Part shown: positions 22,664 to 34,546 of the stretch, one piece after another
Layout of the letters: each line of letters begins with the position of its first letter
How positions within the stretch are numbered: the first letter of the stretch is position 1
Assembly (NCBI GenBank): GCA_050084985.1
Contig: JBITNC010000001.1
Location: forward strand, 66,092,001-66,156,000
Length of the DNA: 64,000 nucleotides
DNA from: Nageia nagi
Taxonomy: Eukaryota; Pinophyta
Direction of reading: 5' to 3'
Notes under the pieces: generated by a model
The model's database searches: none
The model's input: the letters and a program-made list of their open reading frames with translations, nothing else
Told to the model about the DNA's origin: nothing
Position numbers and translations under genes: made by a program

Positions 22664-23500
22664 AGGATATGGATTGTTTGCTTTACCTTTTTCATCTCTT
22701 TGCTTGAAGTGGTTGTTGTTGTCGTTATTCCTATTGTTGTTGTTGTTGTTCCTATTGTTATCATTGTTTCCATTGTTCCTACTACTGTTGATGCCATTAC
22801 CTCTTTTCTCAAACCTTTTGGAGGAAGAAGGATAATATTTATTTTGACGGTTAAATGTTTTTTAAAAGAAGCTTTGGTTGCTCCAAGAGCATTGTTATTA
22901 TCCTTAGAAGAAGAAATCAACACCTTTTTGTTAAGGGTTTTCTCATGCTTCAAAAGAGCTTAAAAAGGTTCTTAAAGGAGAATACTTCTTCATGAAGCCT
23001 TATTTCCATAACCGTCACAAAGTTACCAAAATTTGAAGAAAGGCTTTAGAGAATGATGAAAACCATGAACTAATTGTTGATCCAATTACACCCATAAGCA
23101 AGAACTTGGATCCTTAGGTTAATGATTTTGTTCAAGTACATAGCCATATTTTCATCTTCCCTTTGATGAGATTGAAATAACTATTAGAGAATGGTAAACC
23201 TTCTTGAAAACTTTGAATCAAGGTAGATTTGCTTAAATTTATCCCAAGCTTCCTTTACTGAGGTTGAAGAGGAAATCATCAAGAGCACATCATCTAAAAC
23301 TGCACGAAAGATCATGGAGGTTACTAACTCATTCTTCATATTGTAAGCTTCTAGTGCCTTCTCATCTATAAGAGGTATAAGGTTTTCATTCACTATTTGC
23401 CAAAGCTTCCTTACCTACAATTTAGCTCTCATCTGAGGTTCTCAAATTCTAAAGTTAGAACCATTGAGAATATGTTTGGATAAAAAAGAATCTCCCATTT
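22664..23500 (-). pseudogene. Gag of copia D
   Basis: A start near 23497 reads MGDSFLSKHILNGSNFRI. After a stop comes KLWQIVNENLIPLIDEKALE and SSSTSVKEAWDKFKQIYLDS, the copia UBN2 gag pattern. The part nearer the zinc knuckle is low-complexity, rich in Thr/Ile from a (GTT/AAC)n run at 22700-22800. Broken by stops at about 23400. Confidence 0.85.
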
Positions 23501-25930
23501 GCTACACCAAAGTGTGAAAAAAAAGCATGTGGTTCAATAAATAACATTATATGTTAAGTTTTAACCAATTAAGTAATACATGTTACATTTAATGAACTGA
23601 GACATAATTGATTTGATTCACTAGTGCAAAAGTTTTACAACTCAAATAAAAATCCATGTACCCAAATACATTTCTCATCTCAAGAACCATATATGTAGAG
23701 TCACATTCTTGAAGCTTATTTTCTTATCTAAAATTAGGCTTTCACTTGGATGCCCGCATAATAGGAGCCCAAGTACTACCAATCCTCAACCAGTTCACCT
23801 TGTTTAGTATTATACTCTCATAAGGAGAAGTACCTACTATTTTCAAAGGTTATGATGTTTATTGTATCAACCAAATTATTATTCTTAATTAGGTTTCAAT
23901 TTATCCTCTTAGGTTATTAGGATAATCCCTGAATGAATATGCAAACATGTGGTATCACTACACACATGCGTATCCACCTATCGGAGTTATGCCTAAACCA
24001 ACAGAGGACTTAGAGGAAATTGAGAAGTATGAACTTTTCACCATTTGGATTGTTGAACTTAAAGGCTCAATTCCATCTAACCTCACCTCATGGCTCCCCA
24101 AACAAGTCATGTTGTGAAATGTACGTGTAGATGTGTTCATTTTAGGGGTTGGTCAATTCAATGTTTGCGATTTTTGCATAAGTAAATAAAGTAAAATATC
24201 AAAATATGAAGTAAAAGTGCATAAGTAAAAAACATCATCCATTTAAAATTTTGAAATCTAAGAGTCCAATGAGTTTTGTTTACCAACCCCTAAAGGACAT
24301 CTTTACATCATTCCTTATTTTGTATAAGTCTATTCCGTACTTTGCATAAGGAAGTAAAAAATTAGGGAGTCATCAAATGCATCATTTTCATAACTTAAAA
24401 TTTAAGTAATAAGCATACATCATATCCATATCTTAAAACAAAATTAAGTAAGCTTGCATTATTTAACTTAAGAAATTAAGTAATAAGCATGCACCATATC
24501 CATAGCTTGCATATGTCCACTTATAGCACTGTATAAAAGATAACTGCTTAAAAAGGCATAAGCATGCATTATATGCACAAGCATAAAAAATTTCTAAGTT
24601 ATAAATATATATTTTAGGCATAAAGGATCTAAAATTTTTAATTAAATAAGTTCATAAATATATCCCCCTTTTGCTTAAAATAATTTGATTATTTCATATA
24701 AAAGTGTGAAAAAATTGAAGTTTACACTAAACAATTTATTACTTAAAAATAATGATATAGTTATAAGGAAAAATAAAAATTGTTAATGCATTTTGGCCAA
24801 GGCAAAATAAATTTTTACTTAAAAAATCCTCCATTTTTACTTAAGAACAAAATATAAGTTAAAAAATACTTTTGGTATATGCCTAAAATCCTTATGCTTA
24901 AAAAAAAATTGCTTTATTAAAAAAAAAGGCATGATGAGAAGCACTCTAAGTTAGATACAATTAATGAAGAGTACACAATTTGGAGGAGGGAGATGTGTAC
25001 TTAAAAAAAATTAAATGCATTTAACTAAGTTATTAATGCAAAAATTTTCCTAGCAGTCTATGTCAGACTCACCATAATGAGGATAGGTGATTTGTCAAGC
25101 AAGGTAAGAAAAAAAAAATTAACTTTGAGCAAACTCCAAGAAAAAAAAAGGTACTATCATTAAGAAATTGGAACATCCTCCAACTAATAAAGTGATAGAA
25201 AAATAATGAAAGGGCCACATAACATTAAATCCATGAGAGAGAAAAAAATGTGAGAGAGGAGGGGGCTCTAAAGGGGTGTAGGTTTCTGTAGCAGTCACCA
25301 AGGCATGTAAGGGCTTAATAGTAGGATCTTGGTTGAGAGGGTCATGGGAAGAAACATAAGGAGCTAGGAAAAAAAACTTATGGAGGTGTTGAGTAATAGA
25401 TTGAACTAGTTGAAGCTTATCACCAAAAGATGATGCCTTATAAGCATTGTTGGTGCAAATGCAACCATACGTAGGAATAGACTATGGGTTGCATGAGGAG
25501 AGATGATGAATAGAGAATAGTGGAAGGAGGCTATGCCACAAGGGAGAGGCATGAATATGATGAAATGACCGCAATATCCATATCTCTTCCAAAAAAATCT
25601 CATAGCATGATTATGTAGGAGAGTTGGATGCAGTGGAGTTTGAAAAGACATGCATTTAAACAAAGGGTTTAGAAGATGTGAAGATGTTGAGAGGGGTGCG
25701 ACTAAGAGAGAGCCATGGAAAGAGGAGAGGGCCAAGAAAAAATAGGTACAAATGGTACTAAAAAAAGAGGCCCCATTATACTGTGTATGCAAGAGGGCAA
25801 GAAGTAAAAAAAAGAACAGAGGAGGAATTGGTGTTGGTATATTATTGTTCAAAGAAAGAAAGAAAAAAACTTAACACAAAATTTTGAACATATTTACATA
25901 TGTAAACATTATTAAAATGTTGGTAAGATA

Positions 25931-25971
<41 letters not shown>

Positions 25972-26167
25972 TATACATACATACACACACACATATATAT
26001 ACATACATATATATATACATACATATATATATACATATACATACATATATCTATATATATATATATATACATACATATATATATATATATATATATGTAT
26101 GTATATATGTATGTAAACATATATATATATATATATATGTTTACATACATATATACATACATATTAT

Positions 26168-26225
<58 letters not shown>

Positions 26226-26230
26226 GATAA

Positions 26231-26273
<43 letters not shown>

Positions 26274-26292
26274 TATATGTATACATACATAT

Positions 26293-26348
<56 letters not shown>

Positions 26349-26887
26349 GGTGCCTTTTCTTTAAAAAAAACCTCTTTTTGGAAAACAAAAACATCTATAT
26401 TGAGAGTAACAATTACAATGTTTTGGTACAAATTGCTCTTGTGAAATAATTTGTTACAACATTCACTATCAATATATTTATTTTAACCCAAAAAAATATA
26501 GTAATATATTAAACCTCTTTTGTAAGCAAAAAATGTATAACACTATATTGCAAATTTCAGGTTTATTCCCCTTTATTTTTATAAAAAAGTACTAACATAT
26601 CACAAAATATGTTAGTAATTCAAGATAATAAAGAAAATAAACTAACATATAATACGAAATATATTTGTATTATAAAATAATATTTCAAATAAAGGAGGTT
26701 ATACGTTTGAAGCTCTTTTACATTCCAATGAAGAGTAGGATTAAGACCTCCAAGTTGAAGAAGGATGAAGAACCTTCAAGATACTGAAGAAGAGCTTCCA
26801 AAACAAGAAGAGCTTACACACCAAGAAGAAGGGCTTCCACACCAAGAAGAAGATCTTCCACACCAATAAGAAGAGCTTCCACACCAA
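23501..26887 (-). other. Long non-coding leader of copia D
   Basis: About 3.4 kb between gag start and PBS, far longer than a normal copia leader. It contains an unrecognised block at 23700-24150, AT-rich sequence with a ~70-bp-spaced duplication ('aagtaataagcat' at 24404 and 24480), a purine-rich block (25090-25860) and a long dinucleotide tract. Part of it is probably further, unidentified insertions. No domain was recognised; long minus frames such as 25406-25852 look like chance frames opposite purine-rich DNA. Confidence 0.55.
25934..26348. repeat. (TA)n/(CA)n compound microsatellite
   Basis: About 415 bp of alternating TA, CA and TACA runs, including a CA run of about 18 repeats near 26302-26337. 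The long Tyr/Ile/Cys/Val-rich frames on both strands are products of the dinucleotide repeat. Confidence 0.97.
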
Positions 26888-26890
26888 GCT
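26795..26890. repeat. 21-bp minisatellite beside PBS
   Basis: Four to five units of TTCCACACCAAGAAGAAGAGC with small changes, ending directly at the PBS of copia D. Confidence 0.85.
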
Positions 26891-26899
26891 TTGATACCA
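26888..26899 (-). other. Primer binding site of copia D (tRNA-iMet)
   Basis: Minus strand TGGTATCAAAGC, one base from the initiator-tRNA-Met primer site, two bases from the LTR. Confidence 0.9.
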
Positions 26900-26901
26900 A
26901 A

Positions 26902-27404
26902 TGAAGGAGTTGCAATATAGCATAAACAACCCTATACTACCAAGATCTCATGAAAGCACATAATTAACATCTAAATAACTATAAGAAGGCAATCTCACAA
27001 AATAACACAAGATGTAAGTGGTTCCTCCAACTAGGAGTACATCCAATAACTAGATCTTACTTCATTCACAAATATGAACCTCTTACAAATATCCTAATCT
27101 TATCTCCTAAACATTATTCAATACCATAACTTTTCTCCACAAATTGGTGTATGATAACAAAGAGGGAGCCTTCTATTTATAGGCCAAAATCCCTCTTTGG
27201 ATCACCCTTTTACCCAATGTACAAAGGTATGACATGCAACTCCCTTTTACCCAAGGAGCATGCTCATGACATGAAGTGTAGGACAAGTTACATTATCATA
27301 TTCACTTAAATACTTAAGGTATCTAATAACACCCTTAAGTATTAGTGAATTTACAAGGAAGATTAATACAAACCTTTACAATAAATGCATTATACATTCC
27401 AAAA
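26902..27404 (-). repeat. 5' LTR of copia D
   Basis: Pairs with 10895-11400. Plus-strand start TGAAGGAGTTGCAAT next to the PBS; outer end near TACATTCCA at about 27404. The expected TGTTGG start is altered to TTTTGG. Confidence 0.88.
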
Positions 27405-27448
27405 GATAGAATTATACAACCAAATTCAAGAAAAGAATAAAAAAAAAA

Positions 27449-27640
27449 GCATGGCATGATAGACATATTAAAAATAGAAAATTCAAAATCAATGACCAAG
27501 TTATTTTATATGATAGCTGTTATAATCATCATCTCAAAAAATTAAGAATTTGATAGCTCGAACCTTACATTGTTCATAATCTTAAAGGTCAAGGAACCAT
27601 ACAATTGTGAATGTTAGACAAATAAATTTGACCAAGTTTG
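27449..27640 (+). pseudogene. Integrase C-terminus remnant of gypsy E
   Basis: Plus-strand translation gives AWHDRHIKNRKFKINDQVIL, then a Tyr-Asp-Ser block, LKKLRI, two stops and LEPYIVHNLKGQGTIQL. This is the typical gypsy integrase tail (WHDR, F-K-V-G-D-x-VLLYDS, GPY/F). It lies just outside copia D on the same strand as the gag remnant at 9287-10894, so it is best read as the other side of element E. A different gypsy lineage from B and C. Confidence 0.8.
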
Positions 27641-28726
27641 TAAATGACCATAGATTAAAGAAGTATACTACTTAGAAAGACATCAAAATCGAATAAACAA
27701 CACACAAAAGTAACACAAAATTGCATTTGTAACATAATATATTAGATAGTCAAACATTTCACTAAATGTTTCTTTCTAAAATTATCTACACATCACACCC
27801 AAAATATTTATTAAGTTGGGGAGTATACAAAAGATAAATAAATCATAGGATTCATATTGGAATTGACCAAAAATACATAGATTGCACATTCATAGACTAA
27901 AAATGATGCAATATTAGAACTTGCAATCAAACAAACTTAACAAACCACCACCTCCACTAACCATTCCATTGCTGGTGCTCACTACAAGGATGATGAAAAC
28001 CAAGTAGTAGTTCCTAAATAGCCTTAAAATTCACTCCTTGTGAGAGTGCTAATAATGCATTGGTTACTTCCAACATCTCTCTCTTCCTGATATTTATGAT
28101 GGTGCTTTGCTAGCAATTGTAATATTGATTTTAATTCTAAGTACAAAATTCCACCACCTTCCCATAACTATATCATTGTTGCCTTTGGCTCCATCACCTA
28201 CACCATGTCAAAATAGACCAAGGAAAAATAAATAAAGCAAAATGACATAGAGTTAATCCTACAAATAATGTATCAAAAAATCTGACTCCAAACATTAAAT
28301 TTTGAAATATTAATGCATTAATTAAAAGTTACCCCCCTTACCATCATATGCGATATTAAATTTGAAATGTAAGAGAAAAATTTAAATTGCATTAGGATAA
28401 TAAGAATGTCTTACATAACATTCATATATAACCTTGAGAATCTAGCCAGCACAAGTGGGGAGTACAAAATGGGATGCGAATATTTAATTTACATAGCACC
28501 AACATAGTTGATAACACACCACCATCAAAACAATAAATGTTTACAACATACCACCTCACGCACCAATGCATGTATCTGAGACCCACTGAGTAAATTGTGA
28601 TACCATCCACTCACATGCAATACCACTCACCAAATATCAACCTTATAAAGTGGAAACACCATAACCAAAATACCAATAAAAGCCATTCGACTATCGTAGT
28701 CATAGCAATAGAAGAACTAAGAGGAA
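27641..28726. other. No gene recognised
   Basis: AT-rich sequence that may include the 3' untranslated region and LTR of element E. A PPT-like 'ttggggagtatac' occurs near 27816. No LTR partner was found. Confidence 0.45.
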
Positions 28727-29062
28727 TTATAGAGTTGTAAAGCCACTAATGGAGGATTTACATTAATTAGCAATGGAGAATCTACAAACATAGGTGAAGG
28801 AAATGATACTAAAGCAAAAGTAGCCACACCTGATAAATTAGGAGAGAGATCAATTTGTGGAAACCCAACTAGGCTACCATTTTATGGGGGTACTAGACAA
28901 GATAGAGGGTATCAAAGAATCCATGTCATACATCCATACCATGAAACTGGAAGACCCCAAGATTATAGAGGTATAATCAAACATAGAAAATATAACATCA
29001 AAGCATGTGAAGGTTTTCAATGTAGTAGGCCTATTGAACATGTCAAATTTTTACATTTGTAG
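28727..29062 (+). pseudogene. Unknown open frame without start codon
   Basis: About 110 codons without a stop on the plus strand, very unlikely by chance in DNA this AT-rich, but with no Met near its start. It includes GGFTLISNGESTN, KLGERSICGNPTRLPFYGG, RGYQRIHVIHPYHETGRPQ and KACEGFQCSRPIEHV. Gly-, Arg- and His-rich; family not recognised. It lies just left of the gap and the CACTA transposase, so it could be an exon of that transposon, a gag-like tail, or a host exon. Confidence 0.4.
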
Positions 29063-29135
29063 AATGTGGTAAAATTCATATATAGCTGCTACCACAATAA
29101 TGTACTCTGGTTGGAACCATATAAGTTTAGAGGAG

Positions 29136-29235
29136 NNNNNNNNNNNNNNNNNNNNNNNNNNNNNNNNNNNNNNNNNNNNNNNNNNNNNNNNNNNNNNNNN
29201 NNNNNNNNNNNNNNNNNNNNNNNNNNNNNNNNNNN
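29136..29235. other. Assembly gap (100 N)
   Basis: Exactly 100 Ns, a placeholder. The frames that span it are artefacts. Confidence 0.97.
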
Positions 29236-30480
29236 AATCCATTTTCAAACCAAACATCTAGTTATTCATGTTGGTCTATTGTTATAATCAATTATAACAT
29301 ACCTTCATCGATGTTTGTAAGAAAAGAGCATTTGATACTTGAAAAGAAATGGGTTAAACACATGGATGTATACCTTAAACCAGTAATTAATGAGTTAATG
29401 CTCTTGTGGGAAGGAATTAAAATGTATGATATAAATAGACCTATCAATCATAGGTAATTCAAATGTTATGGCATATTATGTTGGACATAATGATATCATA
29501 TGACCTATCAATCATAGGTGATTCAAATGTTATGATGTATTATGTTGGCTATACATGATATCCAAGGTCTATTTATGTAGGTATGATATATATAGTAGTT
29601 ATTACATGTACATATTTGATTTTTTATAACCACATGAATTATATGAATTTCTAATAAACATATTACATATCTTAGGTGAGTGCAAGAAGATGATCCAAAT
29701 AAAGTGGAAGTCTTATGACTTAGAAAGTTTTAAAAATATTTTTTATTTTAATAACTTTTTATTTTTTGGAATTTTGATAAAAAAATATATGGGAAAATCT
29801 TTAGACAATTCTCTACAATATAATATATATATATATAATATATTTAAATTGATAACTTTACATCAAATTATGCATGCAAACACAGCATTTTTCAAAATAC
29901 AATTAAACCCATAAAAAAACTAATTAAAATAAAATATTCATGAAAAAATATCCAAGACAAGCTTTAGTGTGTTAGGTATATTTTTCCTAAAGGATTTTAA
30001 AAAATACTTTAATTTAGATCAAATTGTATGTGCAGACACATGATTGGTATGGTTGTGAAATCAATATTTTTAAAATAGTGGTTTTTATTCATGCTTATCA
30101 AAAATTAATTTTTATCATTTGTATTAGAATAAATTATATATTTAAAAACTAGACTCAAAGCACTATATTTTTACCTATATGACCTCTTTCAAGATTCCAT
30201 GTACAAGTGCTTCTAAGATCAATGTGACCATACCTGAAAATAAAGAAAAGACTTACAATTTTTGGCCATAAAGTAGACCCAAATTCTTGCACTGACCCTC
30301 TTTTACAAAAGGTTATCATGCTTTTCCATGGTGTGTAGAAAATATTCCATCAAGACATCCAAGTCAAATGAATAAATGGAATATATTGACCATAGGAAAT
30401 ATTTTCTAATGGGTCATACTTTTCAAAAAAGGGAGCCTACAGTCGGTAGTTAAAACCCCTATTCTTATTTATGCAAATCT
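29236..30480 (+). pseudogene. CACTA transposase, Transposase_21 domain
   Basis: Starting right at the gap edge: NPFSNQTSSYSCWSIVI, YNIPSSMFVRKEH, then KKWVKHMDVYLKPVINELML and LLWEGIKMYD. This closely follows the CACTA pattern NPFGNxSTSYSxWPV, YNLPPWMCMK, IDVYLxPLIDELKxLW. Further on (30381-30440) EYIDHRKYFLMGHTFQKREP matches the HRRFLPxxHPFR block. A 64-bp tandem duplication (29438-29565) and many stops between these blocks disrupt it. The enzyme would cut the transposon ends. Confidence 0.82.
29438..29565. repeat. 64-bp tandem duplication in the transposase
   Basis: Two units at 29438-29501 and 29502-29565, both starting GACCTATCAATCATAGGT, with several differences. It duplicates the coding block around the expected LLWTINDFP motif and shifts frame (64 is not a multiple of 3). 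Confidence 0.9.
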
Positions 30481-31179
30481 ATGGATTGGTTCATAAAGTA
30501 CCACCAAAGTATGGAAAAAGTTAGGAAAAAATGCCATGAGGAATATACTACTTTAGGGCCAGATGATAAGAGTAACCTTAGTGAAAATGACTACCCATAG
30601 GTGAAATATTAGATAATACAATATATTTATAATATGTTTATTATTTTGAAAATATATAGGTTTGTAAAATTTCAAATTCATAATTTTACCAATTAAATGA
30701 TTAATTGTATAATGTCTTCAAGCTTTAATAGATTATCAATATTTTATACACATAGAATATGGAAGAAGTTGTTAGTGACACATTTATTGGATCATATGCA
30801 TATTGTAAATAATATTTCTCTTCTTTTATTGGTATACAAAAAAAAGAATTAGATACTTGATGTCATGTGAAATGAACTTGGAAGATATCAAGAAAATAAA
30901 ATCTTATGGATAACTTACTATGAAGATGGAAGAAAAGAAGTACCTGCATCCACATGCTTATGAAAAAAATGAAGTGGAAAAGTTACACAAAGTTATTCAA
31001 AATATTATAAAACTAAAAGATTATGGATCATCTCTAAGAAGTGCATTCAGTACTAATGGTAAAAATCAAGGATTCAAAATCTTGATTACCAAAATCTTCA
31101 TGAAGGTAATGATCTTATATTATTAATAAATATTTCCTATCAAAATAAAGTGATTAATATCATTTGTACAAATACTTGT

Positions 31180-31760
31180 ACAACATATTTTTTCAATTGC
31201 AATTCATGGATGTGGGAGTCTACCTATTGATCTTAGACATGCAATCATTCGATGTCATTATTTCTAAGGTATATCATGTTATATATCATTCTATGAAAAA
31301 TAATATAACATGTTTATGATTTTCTAATATTTATGCATTTTGACATGTTATATTTTGACGATATTATATTTTTATGAACATTGGTTATCTTCGAAGGAGA
31401 TACATGTGCTCTAATAGATCAATGGTATAGATAAATTATTGAAATTATCTACAAATTAGAAAAATAATTTCTTGCTACTTTTATGGACATAACATGTATT
31501 GATCCACTTAGTAGATAATAATTAACATGGTAGGTGTTACGAGTGCTAGAAACAAGTTTTTTTTGGAGAGATTTTTAAAAGTATGAAAGGATTTATTAGA
31601 AATATTCACAACTAGAAGGATTTATGATGAGGGATACATTGTACAAGAAATTTTTTTTATGCAAGTGAGTATCTTTCCAAATTGATTCTTCTACCCCAAA
31701 TATTTGGAATGCAGAAAAAGGAAATGAAAAATTAGAAAGGGAGGTCTTCGAAAAAGTGGA
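31180..31760 (+). pseudogene. CACTA DUF4218 region
   Basis: Scattered in-frame blocks: LPIDLRHAIIRCHYF near 31230-31265, LEK-FLATFMDIT near 31455-31495, then GEIFKSMKGFIRNIHN near 31570-31615 and FFYASEYLSK near 31655-31680. The order and wording follow DUF4218 of EnSpm transposons (LPIALRHxxxP, LEKxFPPSFFDxM, MKxLKGYVRNxxRPEG, SEYL). Several frame changes. Confidence 0.7.
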
Positions 31761-32306
31761 ATGACATATTCTCTTAAAGTTACTAACTATATTTTATATA
31801 TTAGTAATTTATATATAATTATAGATGTAAATGAATTTTGGATTTAATTTTATAATTCTTACTAGATAACTAATTAATATGTATTATGGCATCGAATTTA
31901 ATATTATGACCTTTGAATCTATAAACCGATTTCTCATGATGCATTATGCATGTTGTGAAAATTGGATTGAGTTGTACTAAATTAAAATAAGGAAATTGAA
32001 CAGAATGTGCCTTGTTTCATAAACATAATCAAAGGGGTACATCTAGTCTACCAGAAATGAAAGAGAGGAAAAATGCCACAAGAATATCCAAGGTCATGGA
32101 TGAAGAATGAAATTGAAACAAAACAAGAGTTGAGGAGGAGAAATAAATGAATATGAACCAAAATTTATTACATATCCTATTAGATGTATGTTTGAGGTAA
32201 TGTTTTTTATTAATATTTTTATAAGACTTTATTTTGAAGTAAATAAAAATATATTGTATTAAAAACTTTTTTTCATGTAAATATATCAAAAATTTCTTTC
32301 TCTATA

Positions 32307-32790
32307 ATGTGGAAATTTGGTCAACACTTCAGATTTGAAAATAATAATGATAAAAGAATGACATATGAATGTGGAGTGATGGTTGATTTTGACCAAGAGA
32401 GTCATGCAAGTTTAAATAGGCACAAACTTGATACAAGAAAAATTAAATATATTAGAAAAATTCAAAAAATTATTCAATTGGATTATAGGTCATTGCAATG
32501 TTTGATATTTAAATGTAAGTGGTTTGAACACTCAATAGAAGAATAATATTACATGATAAACCTAGTGATTACTTTGCAATTGACTCCATGCACACTTTAC
32601 CTAACAATATATAGCCTTATATTTTACTGCAACATTGCAATCAAATATAATTCATCCCATATGTTGTACAAGACAAAAAGTGGTTTAAAATTGAATGTAA
32701 TCTGAGGAAAAATATTGTATATCTTGTTGATGAAGAATATATAATAAAATATGTAATTGATGGATGTTATATTAATACCATTGGATGGAA
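32307..32790 (+). pseudogene. CACTA DUF4216 region
   Basis: An open piece of 79 codons containing MTYECGVMVDFDQES, then KIQKIIQLDYRSLQ and CLIFKCKWFEHS. DUF4216 of CACTA transposases has the pattern I-x-E-L-x-Y, V-x-LFKCDWFD. A second frame downstream gives the expected YILLQHCNQ and YVVQDKKWFKIE (QVFYVxD, W-x-VV-like) blocks. Degenerate. Confidence 0.75.
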
Positions 32791-33449
32791 TATTCCTTGT
32801 TATATACTTTGCATATGTATCTTGAACTTTTCATATGTATATCTTGCTTGTTGCTTGTGGTATGATCTATGAATGCTTTTGCTTTTTCATTGATGGGATT
32901 GTATGTGTGAATCATTATGATTTGTTATATGCATGCAAGTTGTAATTTTCCATTCCTTTGCATATTTTTATGAAATTTAGAGTTTTAATTAATGAAATAT
33001 TGGTTGAATGTGTTTAAGTGTAGGATGCTAATCATGTTATATCCTTATAATTTGCATGCTAAAAGAGTGGTGTGTATTTCATATGATACAATTAGTAGTG
33101 GTGCATAATTTATTTTAAGTTAGAGCACATAGAGATAAGCAATATAAAGATAGGTTACTCCAACTTATATGATAATAATGTCTTGCTTGTATTTGAATTT
33201 TATAGTAAGGATGCCCTAAATTATTTTTTTACTTGTTTAAATTTTTTGACACAAATTTAGGTCATCACTCGCATTGAAATGCCTTATACATTTCTCATGC
33301 TTGTTATTTCTATATGAATTTGATGAAAGTTTTGCATCATAATTTGTATTAAAAAATACTCAAAGATTTAAAATCATTTTCAATGCATGCTAACACATTG
33401 CAACATAAAATAGAGTCAATTTTCAAATTTCATTTTTCTAGATGCAAAA

Positions 33450-33480
33450 GGTGATGCAAATAAGCCTTTTCCTAGTAGTG
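33450..33480 (+). repeat. Right terminus of CACTA element
   Basis: Reads AAATAAGCC then TTTTCCTAGTAGTG. The reverse complement starts CACTACTAGGAAAAGG, as in many plant CACTA elements. Target duplication of 3 bp cannot be tested without the left end. Confidence 0.75.
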
Positions 33481-34510
33481 AAATATGAAAATGGGTTTAA
33501 AATATTGAATATGAGATATTATCATTTCAATGTTTTGGATTCCAACAATAGGGACATAAGAGAAAATATTATCTATCATCTTATTCAAACTTTGATTCTA
33601 TGGAGACTATAAGTAAATAAATGGATGAATGCAATCCATCCTTCATGGAAGATCCCCATTTAGATAAATCCATGATGGACTCTTTGAATCATCAATCTCC
33701 ATAAACTCCTATTGTACATGAAGGTTTGTTATCCCTTTTATTCCTCCTATTAAGAAATTAGAGGCAATGAAGAATGAAACTACATGAGTATCTCCATAAA
33801 GATCTTTTAGGAAGGTGGCTACAAAGGTAACTAGTAAGACTTTATGGAGAAATATGCAAGCAAAATATGAAACTTTGGTAGAAGACCTCGAGGATGTAAC
33901 TCATAGGTATTACCTGATAAGTCTTAAATGTAGGAATGTTTTTTAGATTTAGCATTGCTCCATGAGAATAATACATAAGTATAAGCTTTATCCAATTTGT
34001 GCTTATTTATGTGAAAAGCATTTTTGAATAATACATATGATTTTGAGCTAGGTTTTGATGATGTTTAATTGTATTATGGCTATAAATAGGTCTATAGTTG
34101 GGTAACAAGATTTCATATTATGAGTCTTCTCATATATGATAACCATTTTTTGATAGGTTTTTTTTCCCTTGATAAAAACCATACTTTTTTAATAATATAA
34201 TTTATCCTATTATAAAAAAAAATAAAATTTAAGAATATTTCATCTCAACAGTTTAAAAAATAGATAAAGATTTCATGGATAACTTATAATATCTTAACAA
34301 TTTTATAGGAAAAATTAGTATTAATAATCAAATGCTTGTTTCTCTAAAGAAATAAGCTATATATTTAGTAAACCTTATCACTTTATAAAGACCTTAATCT
34401 AATTTAAAAATATTATTAAGATTAAAGAATAATAATCACCAAATCCTTTGCTATTTAGATCAACTCAAGAACATAAGAAACAATTCACTTTTAGATTTAT
34501 TATCCAAATT

Positions 34511-34546
<36 letters not shown>

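Larger units (their letters stand above)
10895..27404 (-). mobile_element. Ty1-copia LTR retrotransposon D with nested insertions
   Basis: Minus-strand element bounded by similar ~505-bp LTRs (10895-11400 and 26902-27404). It has a PBS (26888-26899) next to the right LTR and a PPT (11401-11410) next to the left one. The order from the right is gag, zinc knuckle, protease, GAG-pre-integrase, integrase, RT, RNase H, the copia order. Removing gypsy C (12285-19181) and a solo LTR (19598-20107) leaves about 9.1 kb, still large because 3.4 kb of non-coding leader separates PBS and gag. Catalytic residues are lost in RT and integrase. A clean target duplication at the outer ends was not seen. Confidence 0.88.
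29236..33480 (+). mobile_element. EnSpm/CACTA DNA transposon, 5'-incomplete
   Basis: Plus-strand remnants of a CACTA transposase in the usual order (Transposase_21 domain, DUF4218, DUF4216), followed 700 bp later by a terminus whose reverse complement is CACTACTAGGAAAAGGC. That is the classic CACTA inverted terminal sequence. The left terminus was not found; it may lie in the gap or be deleted. All coding blocks carry stops and frame changes, so the copy is dead. Confidence 0.82.

Noticed and set aside
22244-22963. Plus-strand frames of 66 and 157 codons
   Set aside because: Shadows of protease, zinc knuckle and gag of copia D on the minus strand.
25406-25852. 148-codon minus-strand frame
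   Set aside because: Opposite a purine-rich tract; Leu/Phe/His-rich composition is what such DNA yields, with no recognisable domain.
25842-26444. Long Tyr/Ile/Val/Cys-rich frames on both strands
   Set aside because: They are translations of the TA/CA dinucleotide tract and occur in several frames at once.
29051-29287. Frames crossing the second N gap on both strands
   Set aside because: The open length depends on Ns; only the part after 29236 in the CACTA frame has support.
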